From contig JBDLRH010000085.1 of assembly GCA_039800165.1 (NCBI GenBank), positions 1 to 13,305 of the forward strand: a stretch of 13,305 nt of DNA. The letters run 5' to 3'. The translations under genes and the position numbers were made by a program. This DNA is from JBDLRH01 sp039800165. Its GTDB lineage: Bacteria; Pseudomonadota; Gammaproteobacteria; Burkholderiales; Burkholderiaceae_C. The notes below the pieces were generated by a model. The model saw only the letters and a list, made by a program, of their open reading frames with translations, was not told the DNA's origin and did no database searches. This document shows, piece by piece, positions 1 to 6,309 of this stretch. Numbering within the stretch: position 1 is the first letter of the stretch; every line of letters starts with the position of its first letter.

Positions 1-1104
1 GCGCAGGTACATGTCCTGGATCGGGTTGTGCGACTTGCTCATCGTCCACTTGCCGCGCGGGCTGTCGATGGTGGCGCCTTCCATGGCGCCGTACAGCGCC
101 TTCTTGTTCGCAAAGTCGCCCTTGACCGCGGTCATCGCCTGCGCGAGCAGCAGGCCCGAGTCGTAGCCCTGCACTGCATAGACATCGGGCTGCAGCTTGT
201 TCGTGATGGCGAACTTGCGGCGGAAGTCCTGGTTGCGCTTGGTGTCCAGCGAGTCGCTGTAGTGCAGCGTCGTCATGATGCCGTCGGCTGCCGGGCCGGC
301 TGCATCCAGTACCCCTTCCGTGAGGAAACCCGAGCCCCAGAGGGGTATACGCCCCTGGAGGCCCGCTGCGGCATAGTCGCGGATGAACTTTGCGGCTCCC
401 GCCCCAGCGAAGAAGCACGCCACTGCGTCAGGTTTCAGCGCTGCGATTTCCGTCAGAAGCGCCTGGAATTCGACGTTGGGGAAGGGCAGGCCGAGTTCCT
501 TGACGATGGTGCCGCCGGCCTTGGTATAGCTTTCCTTGAAGCCCTCGAAGGCCTCGTCGCCAGCACCGTACTTCCAAGTGATCCAAGCGGTTCGCTTGAG
601 ACCTTTATCCATCATCGGCTTACCAAGTGCCAGTGTTGGCTGGCTGTTGCTGAAGCTGGTGCGGAACACGTTAGGCGCGCATTGAGCACGTGTAGCGATA
701 TGTGCCCCTGCGTTTGGGATTAGGTTTAGTACGCCAGTTTCCCGTGCAACGCGGTGGATGCCCATTTGTACGCCGGTATGGACAGTGCCCACCAGCACAT
801 CGACCTTGTCGCGCTGCACCAGCTTGTTGGCGTTCTCCACGCCCTTGGGCGGGTCGGATTCGTCATCGACCTTGAAGAATTCCACATCGCGGCCGCCGAG
901 CTTGCCGCCTTGCTCATCGAGCGCCATGCGAAAGCCCGCTTCGATGTTGATGCCCAGTGCGGCGAAGGTGCCGGTGTAGGGCAGCATCAGGCCGATGCGG
1001 ATCTTGTTGCTTTGGGCGCGTGCAATCTCGGGCAGCAGCAGCCCGGTGGACGCGGCGCCGATCACGGCAGCGCTGCGGGTCAGGACGAGGCGGCGGGTGG
1101 TCAT
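1..1104 (-). CDS. ABC transporter substrate-binding protein, branched-chain amino acid (LivK) type; C-terminus cut by window edge
   Basis: Reading the minus strand from the ATG at 1104 gives 368 uninterrupted codons to the window edge, so the gene is intact but its end lies outside. The N-terminus is a signal peptide: basic MTTRRLVL start (a twin-arginine-like RR at residues 4-5), a hydrophobic stretch at residues 12-25 and a likely cleavage after ARA (residue 30). The mature protein opens with KIRIGLMLPYTGTFA, typical of type I periplasmic binding proteins of Liv/aromatic-acid importers. Later landmarks are VLVGTVHTG (about 103-111) and the VFRTSFSN segment (about 147-154). A Shine-Dalgarno AGAGGAGA lies about 6 nt before the ATG. 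Box benzoate loci often carry such ABC importers, so a benzoate or related aromatic-acid ligand is inferred; a branched-chain amino acid or amide ligand is possible. Residues 109-268 have codon use unlike the rest (see findings). Confidence 0.9.
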   Translation of the reverse strand, partial: MTTRRLVLTRSAAVIGAASTGLLLPEIARAQSNKIRIGLMLPYTGTFAALGINIEAGFRMALDEQGGKLGGRDVEFFKVDDESDPPKGVENANKLVQRDKVDVLVGTVHTGVQMGIHRVARETGVLNLIPNAGAHIATRAQCAPNVFRTSFSNSQPTLALGKPMMDKGLKRTAWITWKYGAGDEAFEGFKESYTKAGGTIVKELGLPFPNVEFQALLTEIAALKPDAVACFFAGAGAAKFIRDYAAAGLQGRIPLWGSGFLTEGVLDAAGPAADGIMTTLHYSDSLDTKRNQDFRRKFAITNKLQPDVYAVQGYDSGLLLAQAMTAVKGDFANKKALYGAMEGATIDSPRGKWTMSKSHNPIQDMYLR

Positions 1105-1137
1105 GTGAAGTCTCCTCTCAGATGTTGTCATCGGTCC

Positions 1138-1159
1138 GGCGGCACAGCAGGGTGCCGCC
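1138..1159 (-). other. Hairpin between flavodoxin and binding-protein genes
   Basis: Perfect inverted repeat GGCGGCAC / GTGCCGCC (8 bp) around a 6-nt loop, in the 86-nt gap between the flavodoxin stop and the binding-protein start. No T-run follows on the minus strand, so it is not a canonical intrinsic terminator. It could be an mRNA processing or stability element, a weak attenuator, or a Rho-assisted end. Function is not shown by sequence. Confidence 0.45.
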
Positions 1160-1190
1160 AAGCTGCACGATAGCGCATGCGACCGCGGCT

Positions 1191-1667
1191 TTACGCATGG
1201 TTTTCCCGGGGAAACAGGCTCGCTGCGCTGGCCAGCCAGGCGCGGCACCAGGCCAAGCCTTCGTCTTCGGGCACGGTGCCGGCGCTGGCGTCGTGGCAGA
1301 ACACGTCGCCGATGCGCTTGGCGCCGAGGTCGCTCAGTCGCTCGTCAAAGCGCTTGCCGCCATTGCAAAAGGTCTGCGGATAGGCGCTGTCGCCCAGCGC
1401 GATCACGCCGTAGCGCACATGCCCCAGAAAGCGCGGCTGCGCGTCGAGCGATGCGTAGAAGGCCTGCGCGTTGTCCGGCACGTCCCCCGAGCCATAGGTG
1501 GAGGTGCAGATGAGGAACAGGGCGTCCTCGTCAAACACGCTGCCGTCCAGCGCGTCCATGCGCGTGACCTCGATCGGGTCTGCCAGCTCGGCGCATTCGA
1601 GCTCGATGGCCTGGGCCACGAATTCGGCGGTGCCGGTCATGGTGCCGACGAGGATCTTCAGCTTCAT
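1191..1667 (-). CDS. Flavodoxin-domain protein (MioC-like)
   Basis: This encodes a 158-aa single-domain FMN flavodoxin, a soluble one-electron carrier. The FMN-phosphate loop GTMTGTAE is at about residues 8-15, the second flavin loop is STYGSGDVPDN, and the third is ALGDSAYPQTFCNGG followed by the usual KRFDERLSDLGAKRI helix. These resemble MioC and the FMN domains of sulfite/P450 reductases more than long-chain nitrogen-fixation flavodoxins. I chose the ATG at 1667 because MKLKILVGT starts directly on the first beta strand. An upstream in-frame start at 1733 would add 22 Pro/His-rich residues and overlap the promoter region. No strong Shine-Dalgarno is visible. It lies upstream of the binding-protein gene on the same strand, behind an FNR-like site. 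Its redox partner is unknown; BoxA takes electrons from NADPH itself, so a role in the box pathway is not required. Confidence 0.88.
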   Translation of the reverse strand: MKLKILVGTMTGTAEFVAQAIELECAELADPIEVTRMDALDGSVFDEDALFLICTSTYGSGDVPDNAQAFYASLDAQPRFLGHVRYGVIALGDSAYPQTFCNGGKRFDERLSDLGAKRIGDVFCHDASAGTVPEDEGLAWCRAWLASAASLFPRENHA

Positions 1668-1728
1668 GGGGTCGTGCGGATGGTGGATTGCGTCTGGCTC
1701 GCGTGGCGGGCCCTTAGGATTGGCGCGC

Positions 1729-1758
1729 AGCATATTGCATGACTTTGATCCAAGTCAA
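1729..1758 (-). promoter_or_regulatory. Candidate promoter for the flavodoxin gene
   Basis: On the minus strand, TTGACT (1758-1753) and TATGCT (1734-1729) are separated by 18 nt, a moderate match to a sigma70 promoter ending about 60 nt before the flavodoxin ATG. The -35 hexamer is inside the FNR-like box, so regulator binding would either replace or occlude it. If an FNR protein activated from the usual -41.5 position, the start would be near 1710, but only a weak -10 (around 1713-1720) is visible there. Confidence 0.4.
1745..1758. promoter_or_regulatory. FNR/ANR/DNR-like operator
   Basis: The plus strand reads TTGATCCAAGTCAA, matching the FNR/ANR consensus TTGAT-N4-ATCAA at 9 of 10 defined bases; the TTGAT-N4-GTCAA form is common among ANR/DNR targets. 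It is centred about 84 bp upstream of the flavodoxin ATG and about 140 bp upstream of the predicted bclA transcription start. It therefore most likely serves the flavodoxin side. An overlapping repeat TGACTT-N6-AAGTCA (1740-1757) covers the same bases and could be an alternative operator. Oxygen or nitric-oxide control is inferred from the motif only. Confidence 0.55.
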
Positions 1759-1854
1759 GAAATATCGTGCAGAAGCGGGGTGGCGATCGATAGCGGGCCG
1801 CTCCGGATTAACCCGTCGCTTCGCCTTCGTTTCAACAAGTGAGCAATATAGTGC

Positions 1855-1883
1855 TTGACCTATAACACAGCATGCTTTAAAGT
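1855..1883 (+). promoter_or_regulatory. Sigma70-type promoter for the bclA operon, with palindromic spacer
   Basis: TTGACC (1855-1860) and TAAAGT (1878-1883) are 17 nt apart in the locally AT-rich stretch, placing a start near 1890 and a leader of about 130 nt before bclA. The spacer contains the perfect palindrome AGCATGCT (1869-1876), overlapping a second one, CTTTAAAG (1875-1882), that reaches the -10. A repressor bound there would block polymerase. Box genes in Azoarcus are controlled by the benzoyl-CoA-responsive repressor BoxR; whether this palindrome is its site is unknown, and I do not see the TGCA repeats reported for that family. Confidence 0.5.
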
Positions 1884-2018
1884 TCATGTTGTGGATGAAG
1901 GCGAACGCTGCCAAACACGCGCGCTCGCCCTGTGCCCACAGCCGGCTGCGGTGCGAGCGCCTGGGCGACCCGCCAACGCAAGGCCACGGATCGAGACACA
2001 GAACACCAGGAGACAGCG

Positions 2019-3653
2019 ATGACCACCGAATCCAACCTGCCTGAGGTGCCCGCCTTGCCGGCGCGCTTCAATTTTGCGCAGCACCTGCTGCAAGCCAATG
2101 CGCAACGCCACGACAAGCTGGCGTTTGTCGACGATGACGCGGCACTGAGCTACGGCGCCCTGGCCGAGCGGGTGCAACGCGTGGCCGCCGGCCTGCGTGC
2201 ACTGGGCATCCGCCGCGAAGAGCGCGTGCTGCTGCTGATGCAGGACGGATGCGACTGGCCCGTGAGCTTTCTGGGCAGCATCTATGCCGGCCTGGTGCCG
2301 GTGGCGGTGAACACGCTGCTGACCGCAGACGACTATGCCTACATGCTCGAGAACTCGCGTGCGCAGGCGGTGCTGGTGTCGGGCGCGCTGTTGCCCACGT
2401 TGTCTGCGGCGCTGACGCGCTGCGACCACGAGGTGCGCCAGGTGATCGTCTCGCGGCCGCAGGCTCCATTGAAAGCGCCACAGAAAGCGGCGCCTTCGGT
2501 GGACGCGCAGCCGCAGCCGGGCGAAGTGGAATTCGAAGCCTTCGTTGCGGCGCACGACCCCGCGCCGCGCGCGGCGGCCACCGGCGCGGATGATCCGGCC
2601 TTCTGGCTCTATTCATCGGGCTCGACCGGCCGCCCCAAGGGCACGGTGCATTCGCAGGCCAACCCGTACTGGACGGCCGAGCTGTATGGCAAGCGGGTGC
2701 TGAAGCTGCGCGAAGACGATGTGTGCTTTTCCGCTGCCAAGCTGTTTTTTGCCTACGGCCTGGGCAACGCGCTGAGCTTTCCGATGAGCGTGGGGGCCAC
2801 CACGGTGCTGATGGGCGAGCGCCCGACGCCCGAGGCCACCTTCCGCCGCCTGCGCGGAGAGGTCGGCGGTGCCAAGCCCACCGTGTTCTACGGTGCGCCC
2901 ACCGGCTTTGCCGGCATGCTGGCGCACGCCCAGCTGCCTGCGCGCAGCGCGCTGGCGATCCGTCTGGTGTCTTCCGCCGGCGAGGCCCTGCCGGCCGATC
3001 TGGGCGAGCGCTTCAAGGCGCACTTTGGTGTGGACATTGTCGACGGCATTGGCTCCACCGAAATGCTGCACATCTTCCTGAGCAACACGCCCGAGCAGGT
3101 GCGCTACGGAACCACCGGCTGGCCGGTGCCGGGCTACGAGGTCGAGCTGCGTGGTGACAAGGGCGAGCCGGTGCCCGATGGCGAGCCGGGCGACCTGTAC
3201 ATCCACGGCCCGAGCGCCGCGATGATGTACTGGGGCAACCGCAGCAAGTCGCGCGAGACCTTTCAGGGCGCGTGGACCAAGAGCGGCGACAAATACATCC
3301 GCAACGCCGACGGCACCTACACCTACGCCGGCCGCAGCGACGACATGCTCAAGGTCAGCGGCATCTATGTGAGCCCGTTCGAGGTCGAGGCCACGCTGGT
3401 GCAGCACCCCGCGGTGCTCGAGGCGGCCGTGATCGGCAAGGAAGACAGCGAGGGCCTGACCAAGACCAAGGCCTTCGTCGTGCTCAAACCAGGGCAGGCG
3501 GTCGACGAGGCTGCGCTCAAGGCCTTCGTGAAAGACCGCCTGGCGCCCTACAAGTACCCGCGTTTCATCGAGTTCGTGCCCGACCTGCCGAAGACGGCGA
3601 CCGGGAAGATCCAGCGCTTCAAGCTGCGCGCGCTCGAGCAGGAACGCGGCTGA
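2019..3653 (+). CDS. bclA: Benzoate-CoA ligase
   Basis: This 544-aa ANL-superfamily acyl-CoA synthetase activates benzoate with ATP and CoA to benzoyl-CoA, the entry step of both the aerobic box and anaerobic pathways. The P-loop YSSGSTGRPKG is at 198-208. The benzoate-ligase segment KLFFAYGLGN is at 241-250, SSAGEALP at 318-325 and GIGSTEMLHIF at 343-353. The hinge region YAGRSDDMLKVSG is at 436-448, and the C-terminal PKTATGKIQRF contains the catalytic Lys530. Length and motifs fit the benzoate-CoA ligase family rather than aliphatic or 4-coumarate ligases. The ATG at 2019 is preceded by AGGAGA at 2008-2013; an in-frame ATG at 1932 lacks a Shine-Dalgarno and adds no conserved sequence. Residues about 147-170 form a Pro/Ala/Gln-rich linker before the P-loop that looks longer than usual. 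It is first in the eight-gene run, 61 nt before the next gene. Confidence 0.95.
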   Translation: MTTESNLPEVPALPARFNFAQHLLQANAQRHDKLAFVDDDAALSYGALAERVQRVAAGLRALGIRREERVLLLMQDGCDWPVSFLGSIYAGLVPVAVNTLLTADDYAYMLENSRAQAVLVSGALLPTLSAALTRCDHEVRQVIVSRPQAPLKAPQKAAPSVDAQPQPGEVEFEAFVAAHDPAPRAAATGADDPAFWLYSSGSTGRPKGTVHSQANPYWTAELYGKRVLKLREDDVCFSAAKLFFAYGLGNALSFPMSVGATTVLMGERPTPEATFRRLRGEVGGAKPTVFYGAPTGFAGMLAHAQLPARSALAIRLVSSAGEALPADLGERFKAHFGVDIVDGIGSTEMLHIFLSNTPEQVRYGTTGWPVPGYEVELRGDKGEPVPDGEPGDLYIHGPSAAMMYWGNRSKSRETFQGAWTKSGDKYIRNADGTYTYAGRSDDMLKVSGIYVSPFEVEATLVQHPAVLEAAVIGKEDSEGLTKTKAFVVLKPGQAVDEAALKAFVKDRLAPYKYPRFIEFVPDLPKTATGKIQRFKLRALEQERG

Positions 3654-3714
3654 TCTGTTGCCCGCTTTTCATTCTCTGCACCCCGCACACCATTCCCCCT
3701 CACGAGGTACCCCC

Positions 3715-4776
3715 ATGACGATGACCAGCTATCAGGTCGAGGCCTTCGGCCAGCCCTTAGCGCAGAAACTGCGCGAAGTTCCCCAACCCCAGGGCCGCGA
3801 AGTCATCGTGCGCATCGGCAGCTGCGGCGTGTGCCACAGCGACGTGCACCTGCATGACGGCTTCTTTGATCTTGGCGCAGGCCAGCGGCTTGACATGACC
3901 CGCGCGCTGCAGCCGCCGCGCGCCCTGGGCCACGAGATCGCGGGCACCGTGGTGGCCGTGGGCCCGGAGGCCACCGGCGTGAAGGTCGGCGACAAGCGGG
4001 TGGTGTTCCCGTGGATCGGCTGCGGCAGCTGCTCGCTGTGCGCCGATGGCCGAGAGCATCTGTGCAATCGTCCGCAGACGCTGGGCATCCAGCGCGACGG
4101 CGGTTTTTCAAGCCATGTGGTGGTGCCCGACGCAAAGTACCTGGTGGACTACGGCACGCTTGCCGAAGAGCAGGCCTGCACCTACGCCTGCTCGGGACTG
4201 ACTGCCTACAGCGCGCTCAAGAAGGTCGGCCAGATCGGCCCGCAGGATCCGCTGCTGATCATCGGTGCGGGCGGCGTGGGCCTGTCAGGCATCCGCCTGG
4301 CGCGCCAGATGTTCGGCGTGGCCCCGATCGTGGTGGAGCTCGACGAGTCCAAGTGGGCCGTCGCGCGCGAAGCAGGCGCGGGCGAGCTGATCAACCCGGC
4401 AGCCGAAGGCGCGCTCAAGGCGCTGATCAAGTCCACCGGTGGCGGCGTTGCTGCGGCCATCGACTTCGTCGGTGCCGACTCGAGCTTCAACTTCGGCTTC
4501 GGCGCGCTGCGCAAGGTCGGCAAGCTGGTGTGCGTGGGCCTGTTCGGTGGCGCCACGCCGCTGACACCGGCCATGGTCTCGATGAAGGCAGTGTCGGTGG
4601 AGGGCTCGTATGTCGGCAGCCTCCAGGAAATGCAGGAGCTGATGGCGATTGCGCGCACCGGCGTGCTGCCTGACCTGCCGCTGACCACGCAGCCGCTGTC
4701 GAGCGTGACGCAGGCGCTCGAAGACCTGCGCGCCGGCCGCATCCGCGGGCGCACCATCCTGAAAGCCGGCGCATGA
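3715..4776 (+). CDS. Zinc-dependent alcohol dehydrogenase 1 (MDR family, ChnD-related)
   Basis: This 353-aa medium-chain dehydrogenase probably interconverts a primary alcohol and an aldehyde with NAD(P). Catalytic-zinc ligand candidates are Cys40 (GVCHSD), His73 (GHE) and Cys159 (YACSG). The structural zinc set is Cys103, Cys106, Cys109 and Cys117, after PWIGCG. The Rossmann motif GAGGVG is at 184-189. Its pattern (DLGAG insertion, PWIGCG, LTAYSALKK) is that of the 6-hydroxyhexanoate dehydrogenase-like group. It is not like the anaerobic-pathway Had (6-hydroxycyclohexene-carbonyl-CoA dehydrogenase) as I remember it. It starts at the ATG at 3715 after GAGG at 3704-3707; a second ATG two codons on is possible. 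The stop overlaps the next start as ATGA, so the two are translationally coupled. In a box operon it could act on the C6 semialdehyde from ring cleavage (inference); benzyl alcohol oxidation is an alternative. Confidence 0.85.
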   Translation: MTMTSYQVEAFGQPLAQKLREVPQPQGREVIVRIGSCGVCHSDVHLHDGFFDLGAGQRLDMTRALQPPRALGHEIAGTVVAVGPEATGVKVGDKRVVFPWIGCGSCSLCADGREHLCNRPQTLGIQRDGGFSSHVVVPDAKYLVDYGTLAEEQACTYACSGLTAYSALKKVGQIGPQDPLLIIGAGGVGLSGIRLARQMFGVAPIVVELDESKWAVAREAGAGELINPAAEGALKALIKSTGGGVAAAIDFVGADSSFNFGFGALRKVGKLVCVGLFGGATPLTPAMVSMKAVSVEGSYVGSLQEMQELMAIARTGVLPDLPLTTQPLSSVTQALEDLRAGRIRGRTILKAGA

Positions 4777-5204
4777 ACAGCGCCGCCCCCATCGACGCGC
4801 CCGACTGGAGCGCCTTCAGCCCCGCGCGCATCTGGCGCGACTGGATCGTCAAGAGCGAAGCGCAATGGAGCGAGGCCGTGTCGCAGCTGCTCAAGGAAGA
4901 GCACACCGGCGGTGCGCTCAACCGCCAGCTGAGCGAGCTGCAGCTGATGCACCGCCAGTTCTCTGAACTGGCGCAGGCGTCGCTGGCTGCCGCCAACCTG
5001 CCGTCGCGCAGCGATCTGGAGGCGCTGGACGAGCGCATGGGCCGGCTTGAAGACGGCCTGGCCCAGGTCGCGGCGGGCCTGTCGCAGCTGCGCCAATGCC
5101 TGGCGGCGCTGCCAGCCAGTACGTCGGCCGTGTCGGCCTCGCCCATCGCCCGGCCGGCCCGCACGCGGCGCCCGGCGAAGGCGGCTGGCCGCACGAAGGC
5201 CTGA
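4773..5204 (+). CDS. Small PhaE/PhaR-like PHA synthase partner (tentative)
   Basis: This 143-aa protein has no signal peptide or membrane segment. The N-terminal half is helical with a WRDW...SEAQWSEAVSQLL stretch. Residues about 76-108 (NLPSRSDLEALDERMGRLED and after) form an amphipathic or coiled-coil helix like the C-terminal PTR-x-D/E-x-D-x-L segment of PhaE and the helices of phasins. The tail (about 115-143) is Ala/Pro/Arg/Lys-rich, as in PHA granule-associated proteins that also touch DNA. PhaE is usually about 350 aa and PhaR about 200 aa, so this is a minimal version. Its position decides the call: it overlaps the preceding gene by ATGA and ends 1 nt before a class III-type PhaC. It may activate that synthase or coat its product. 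Sequence similarity alone is weak; it could be an unrelated coiled-coil protein. Confidence 0.6.
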   Translation: MNSAAPIDAPDWSAFSPARIWRDWIVKSEAQWSEAVSQLLKEEHTGGALNRQLSELQLMHRQFSELAQASLAAANLPSRSDLEALDERMGRLEDGLAQVAAGLSQLRQCLAALPASTSAVSASPIARPARTRRPAKAAGRTKA

Positions 5205-5205
5205 C

Positions 5206-6273
5206 ATGCAGGCCACCGCCCGAGCGGCTGCGCTCACGCGCCTGCCCAATCCGGTGCAGCGCACGCTGGAGCGCATGGGCCTGCCCGCGGCCGACCTGGC
5301 CGACCTGACCGGCCCGCTGGGTGCCACGCCCAGGGACACGATCTACGCGCAAGGCACGCTCAAGCTGCACCACTTCCGGCCGCAGTGCGACAGCGTCTAC
5401 CGCGTGCCGGTGCTGATCGTCACCTCGCTGGTGAACCAGCCCTACATCCTCGACCTCGTGCCAGGGCAGAGCATGGTCGAGCACCTGCTCAAGCAGGGCT
5501 TCGATGTCTACATGCTCGAGTGGGGCCGCCCGCGCAAGGAGCACCAGCACCTGACGCTGGAAGACCATGTGCTCGACCGCCTGCCGGCCTGCGTGGAGCA
5601 GGTGCTCAAGCACAGCGGCGAGCGCGAGCTGTCCATCATTGGCTACTGCGTTGGCGGCTTGCTGTCGGTGCTGTGGGCGGCGCTGGCGGGTGCGCCACTG
5701 AAGAACCTGGTGTGCATGGCCACGCCGGTCAACAGCGACGGACTCGAATCGCTCAAGGCCTGGATGGGCGAGGACTTCGACGAAGAAGCGCTGCTGGTCC
5801 AGCACGGCAACGTGCCCGCCGAGTGGGTGCAAAACGCGCTGCGCGCGCTGCGGCCTTTCGGCAAGGTGTCGGGCGCGATGAACCTGCTCAACCAGGCCGA
5901 CAAGGAAGAGGTGGTGCGCAGCAACCTGCGCATGGGCAAGTGGGAAACCGACAACATCCCGTTCCCGGGCGGCGTGTTCCGCCAGATGGTCAACGACTTC
6001 CTGCGCAGCAACCGCCTGATGAACGGCACCTGGAAGATCGGTGGCCGGCGGGTGGACCTGTCTGCGATCAAGGTGCCGTTCCTGCACCTGCTGGCGCAGG
6101 ACGACCACATCACGCCGTATGCGTCATCGCGCGACCTGGTGCAGCGCGTGGGTAGCCCGGACCGGCAGGAACTCATCCTCAAGGGCGGCCATGTCGGGCT
6201 GGTGGCCGGTCGCGGCGCCGAGCTGCGGATGTGGCCTGCGCTCAACGACTGGCTGGCACCGCGCTCGGTCTGA
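5206..6273 (+). CDS. phaC: Class III-type poly(hydroxyalkanoate) synthase subunit PhaC
   Basis: This is a 355-aa alpha/beta-hydrolase-fold polymerase that joins hydroxyacyl-CoAs into polyester with CoA release. The lipase-like box is GYCVGG, with nucleophile Cys148. Asp300 (in QDDHITP) and His329 (KGGHVGL) complete the triad, close to the Cys149/Asp302/His331 of the Allochromatium class III enzyme. Family segments LVNQPYILDL, GFDVYMLEWG, LVCMATPVN and PFPGGVFRQ are present. Length matches class III/IV PhaC (about 355 aa) rather than class I/II (about 560-590 aa). The ATG at 5206 is 1 nt after the upstream stop, with GAAGG at 5195-5199; a longer in-frame start at 5047 would only read antibody-like Arg-rich noise inside the upstream gene. 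Cysteine rather than serine as nucleophile argues against a depolymerase or lipase. A PHA synthase inside a benzoate operon is unusual. Its monomer cannot be read from sequence. Confidence 0.88.
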   Translation: MQATARAAALTRLPNPVQRTLERMGLPAADLADLTGPLGATPRDTIYAQGTLKLHHFRPQCDSVYRVPVLIVTSLVNQPYILDLVPGQSMVEHLLKQGFDVYMLEWGRPRKEHQHLTLEDHVLDRLPACVEQVLKHSGERELSIIGYCVGGLLSVLWAALAGAPLKNLVCMATPVNSDGLESLKAWMGEDFDEEALLVQHGNVPAEWVQNALRALRPFGKVSGAMNLLNQADKEEVVRSNLRMGKWETDNIPFPGGVFRQMVNDFLRSNRLMNGTWKIGGRRVDLSAIKVPFLHLLAQDDHITPYASSRDLVQRVGSPDRQELILKGGHVGLVAGRGAELRMWPALNDWLAPRSV

Positions 6274-6309
6274 ATTTCCAACCCCTTCGCTTTTCATCAA
6301 GGACACTGA

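Larger units (their letters stand above)
1668..2018. other. Divergent intergenic regulatory region
   Basis: These 351 nt separate the leftward flavodoxin from the rightward bclA operon. The region is more AT-rich than its surroundings around 1730-1900 and holds the FNR-like site, a candidate leftward promoter and a good rightward promoter, listed separately. Short open frames here have no recognisable product and no convincing Shine-Dalgarno, so I call no gene. Confidence 0.7.

Noticed and set aside
28..723. Plus-strand open frame of 231 codons opposite the binding-protein gene
   Set aside because: The minus strand reads as one uninterrupted periplasmic binding protein with signal peptide and family motifs across the same bases; the plus frame has no recognisable domain.
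726..917. Short minus-strand frame that might suggest the binding-protein gene is broken
   Set aside because: It is in another frame. The true frame from 1104 has no stop to the window edge, so there is no frameshift or pseudogene.
1138..1159. Intrinsic terminator after the flavodoxin gene
   Set aside because: The hairpin is perfect but no T-run follows on the minus strand, so I list it only as a hairpin.
1932..2018. Upstream in-frame start for benzoate-CoA ligase
   Set aside because: It has no Shine-Dalgarno and its extra 29 residues are not like the family; AGGAGA sits correctly before the ATG at 2019.
3715..4776. 6-hydroxycyclohexene-carbonyl-CoA dehydrogenase (Had) of the anaerobic benzoyl-CoA pathway
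   Set aside because: The zinc-domain sequence and PWIGCG/DLGAG blocks follow the 6-hydroxyhexanoate dehydrogenase-like group, and no benzoyl-CoA reductase or other anaerobic-pathway gene is in view.
5206..6273. PHA depolymerase or simple lipase
   Set aside because: The nucleophile in the GxCxGG box is cysteine and the Cys/Asp/His spacing and length match class III PhaC.
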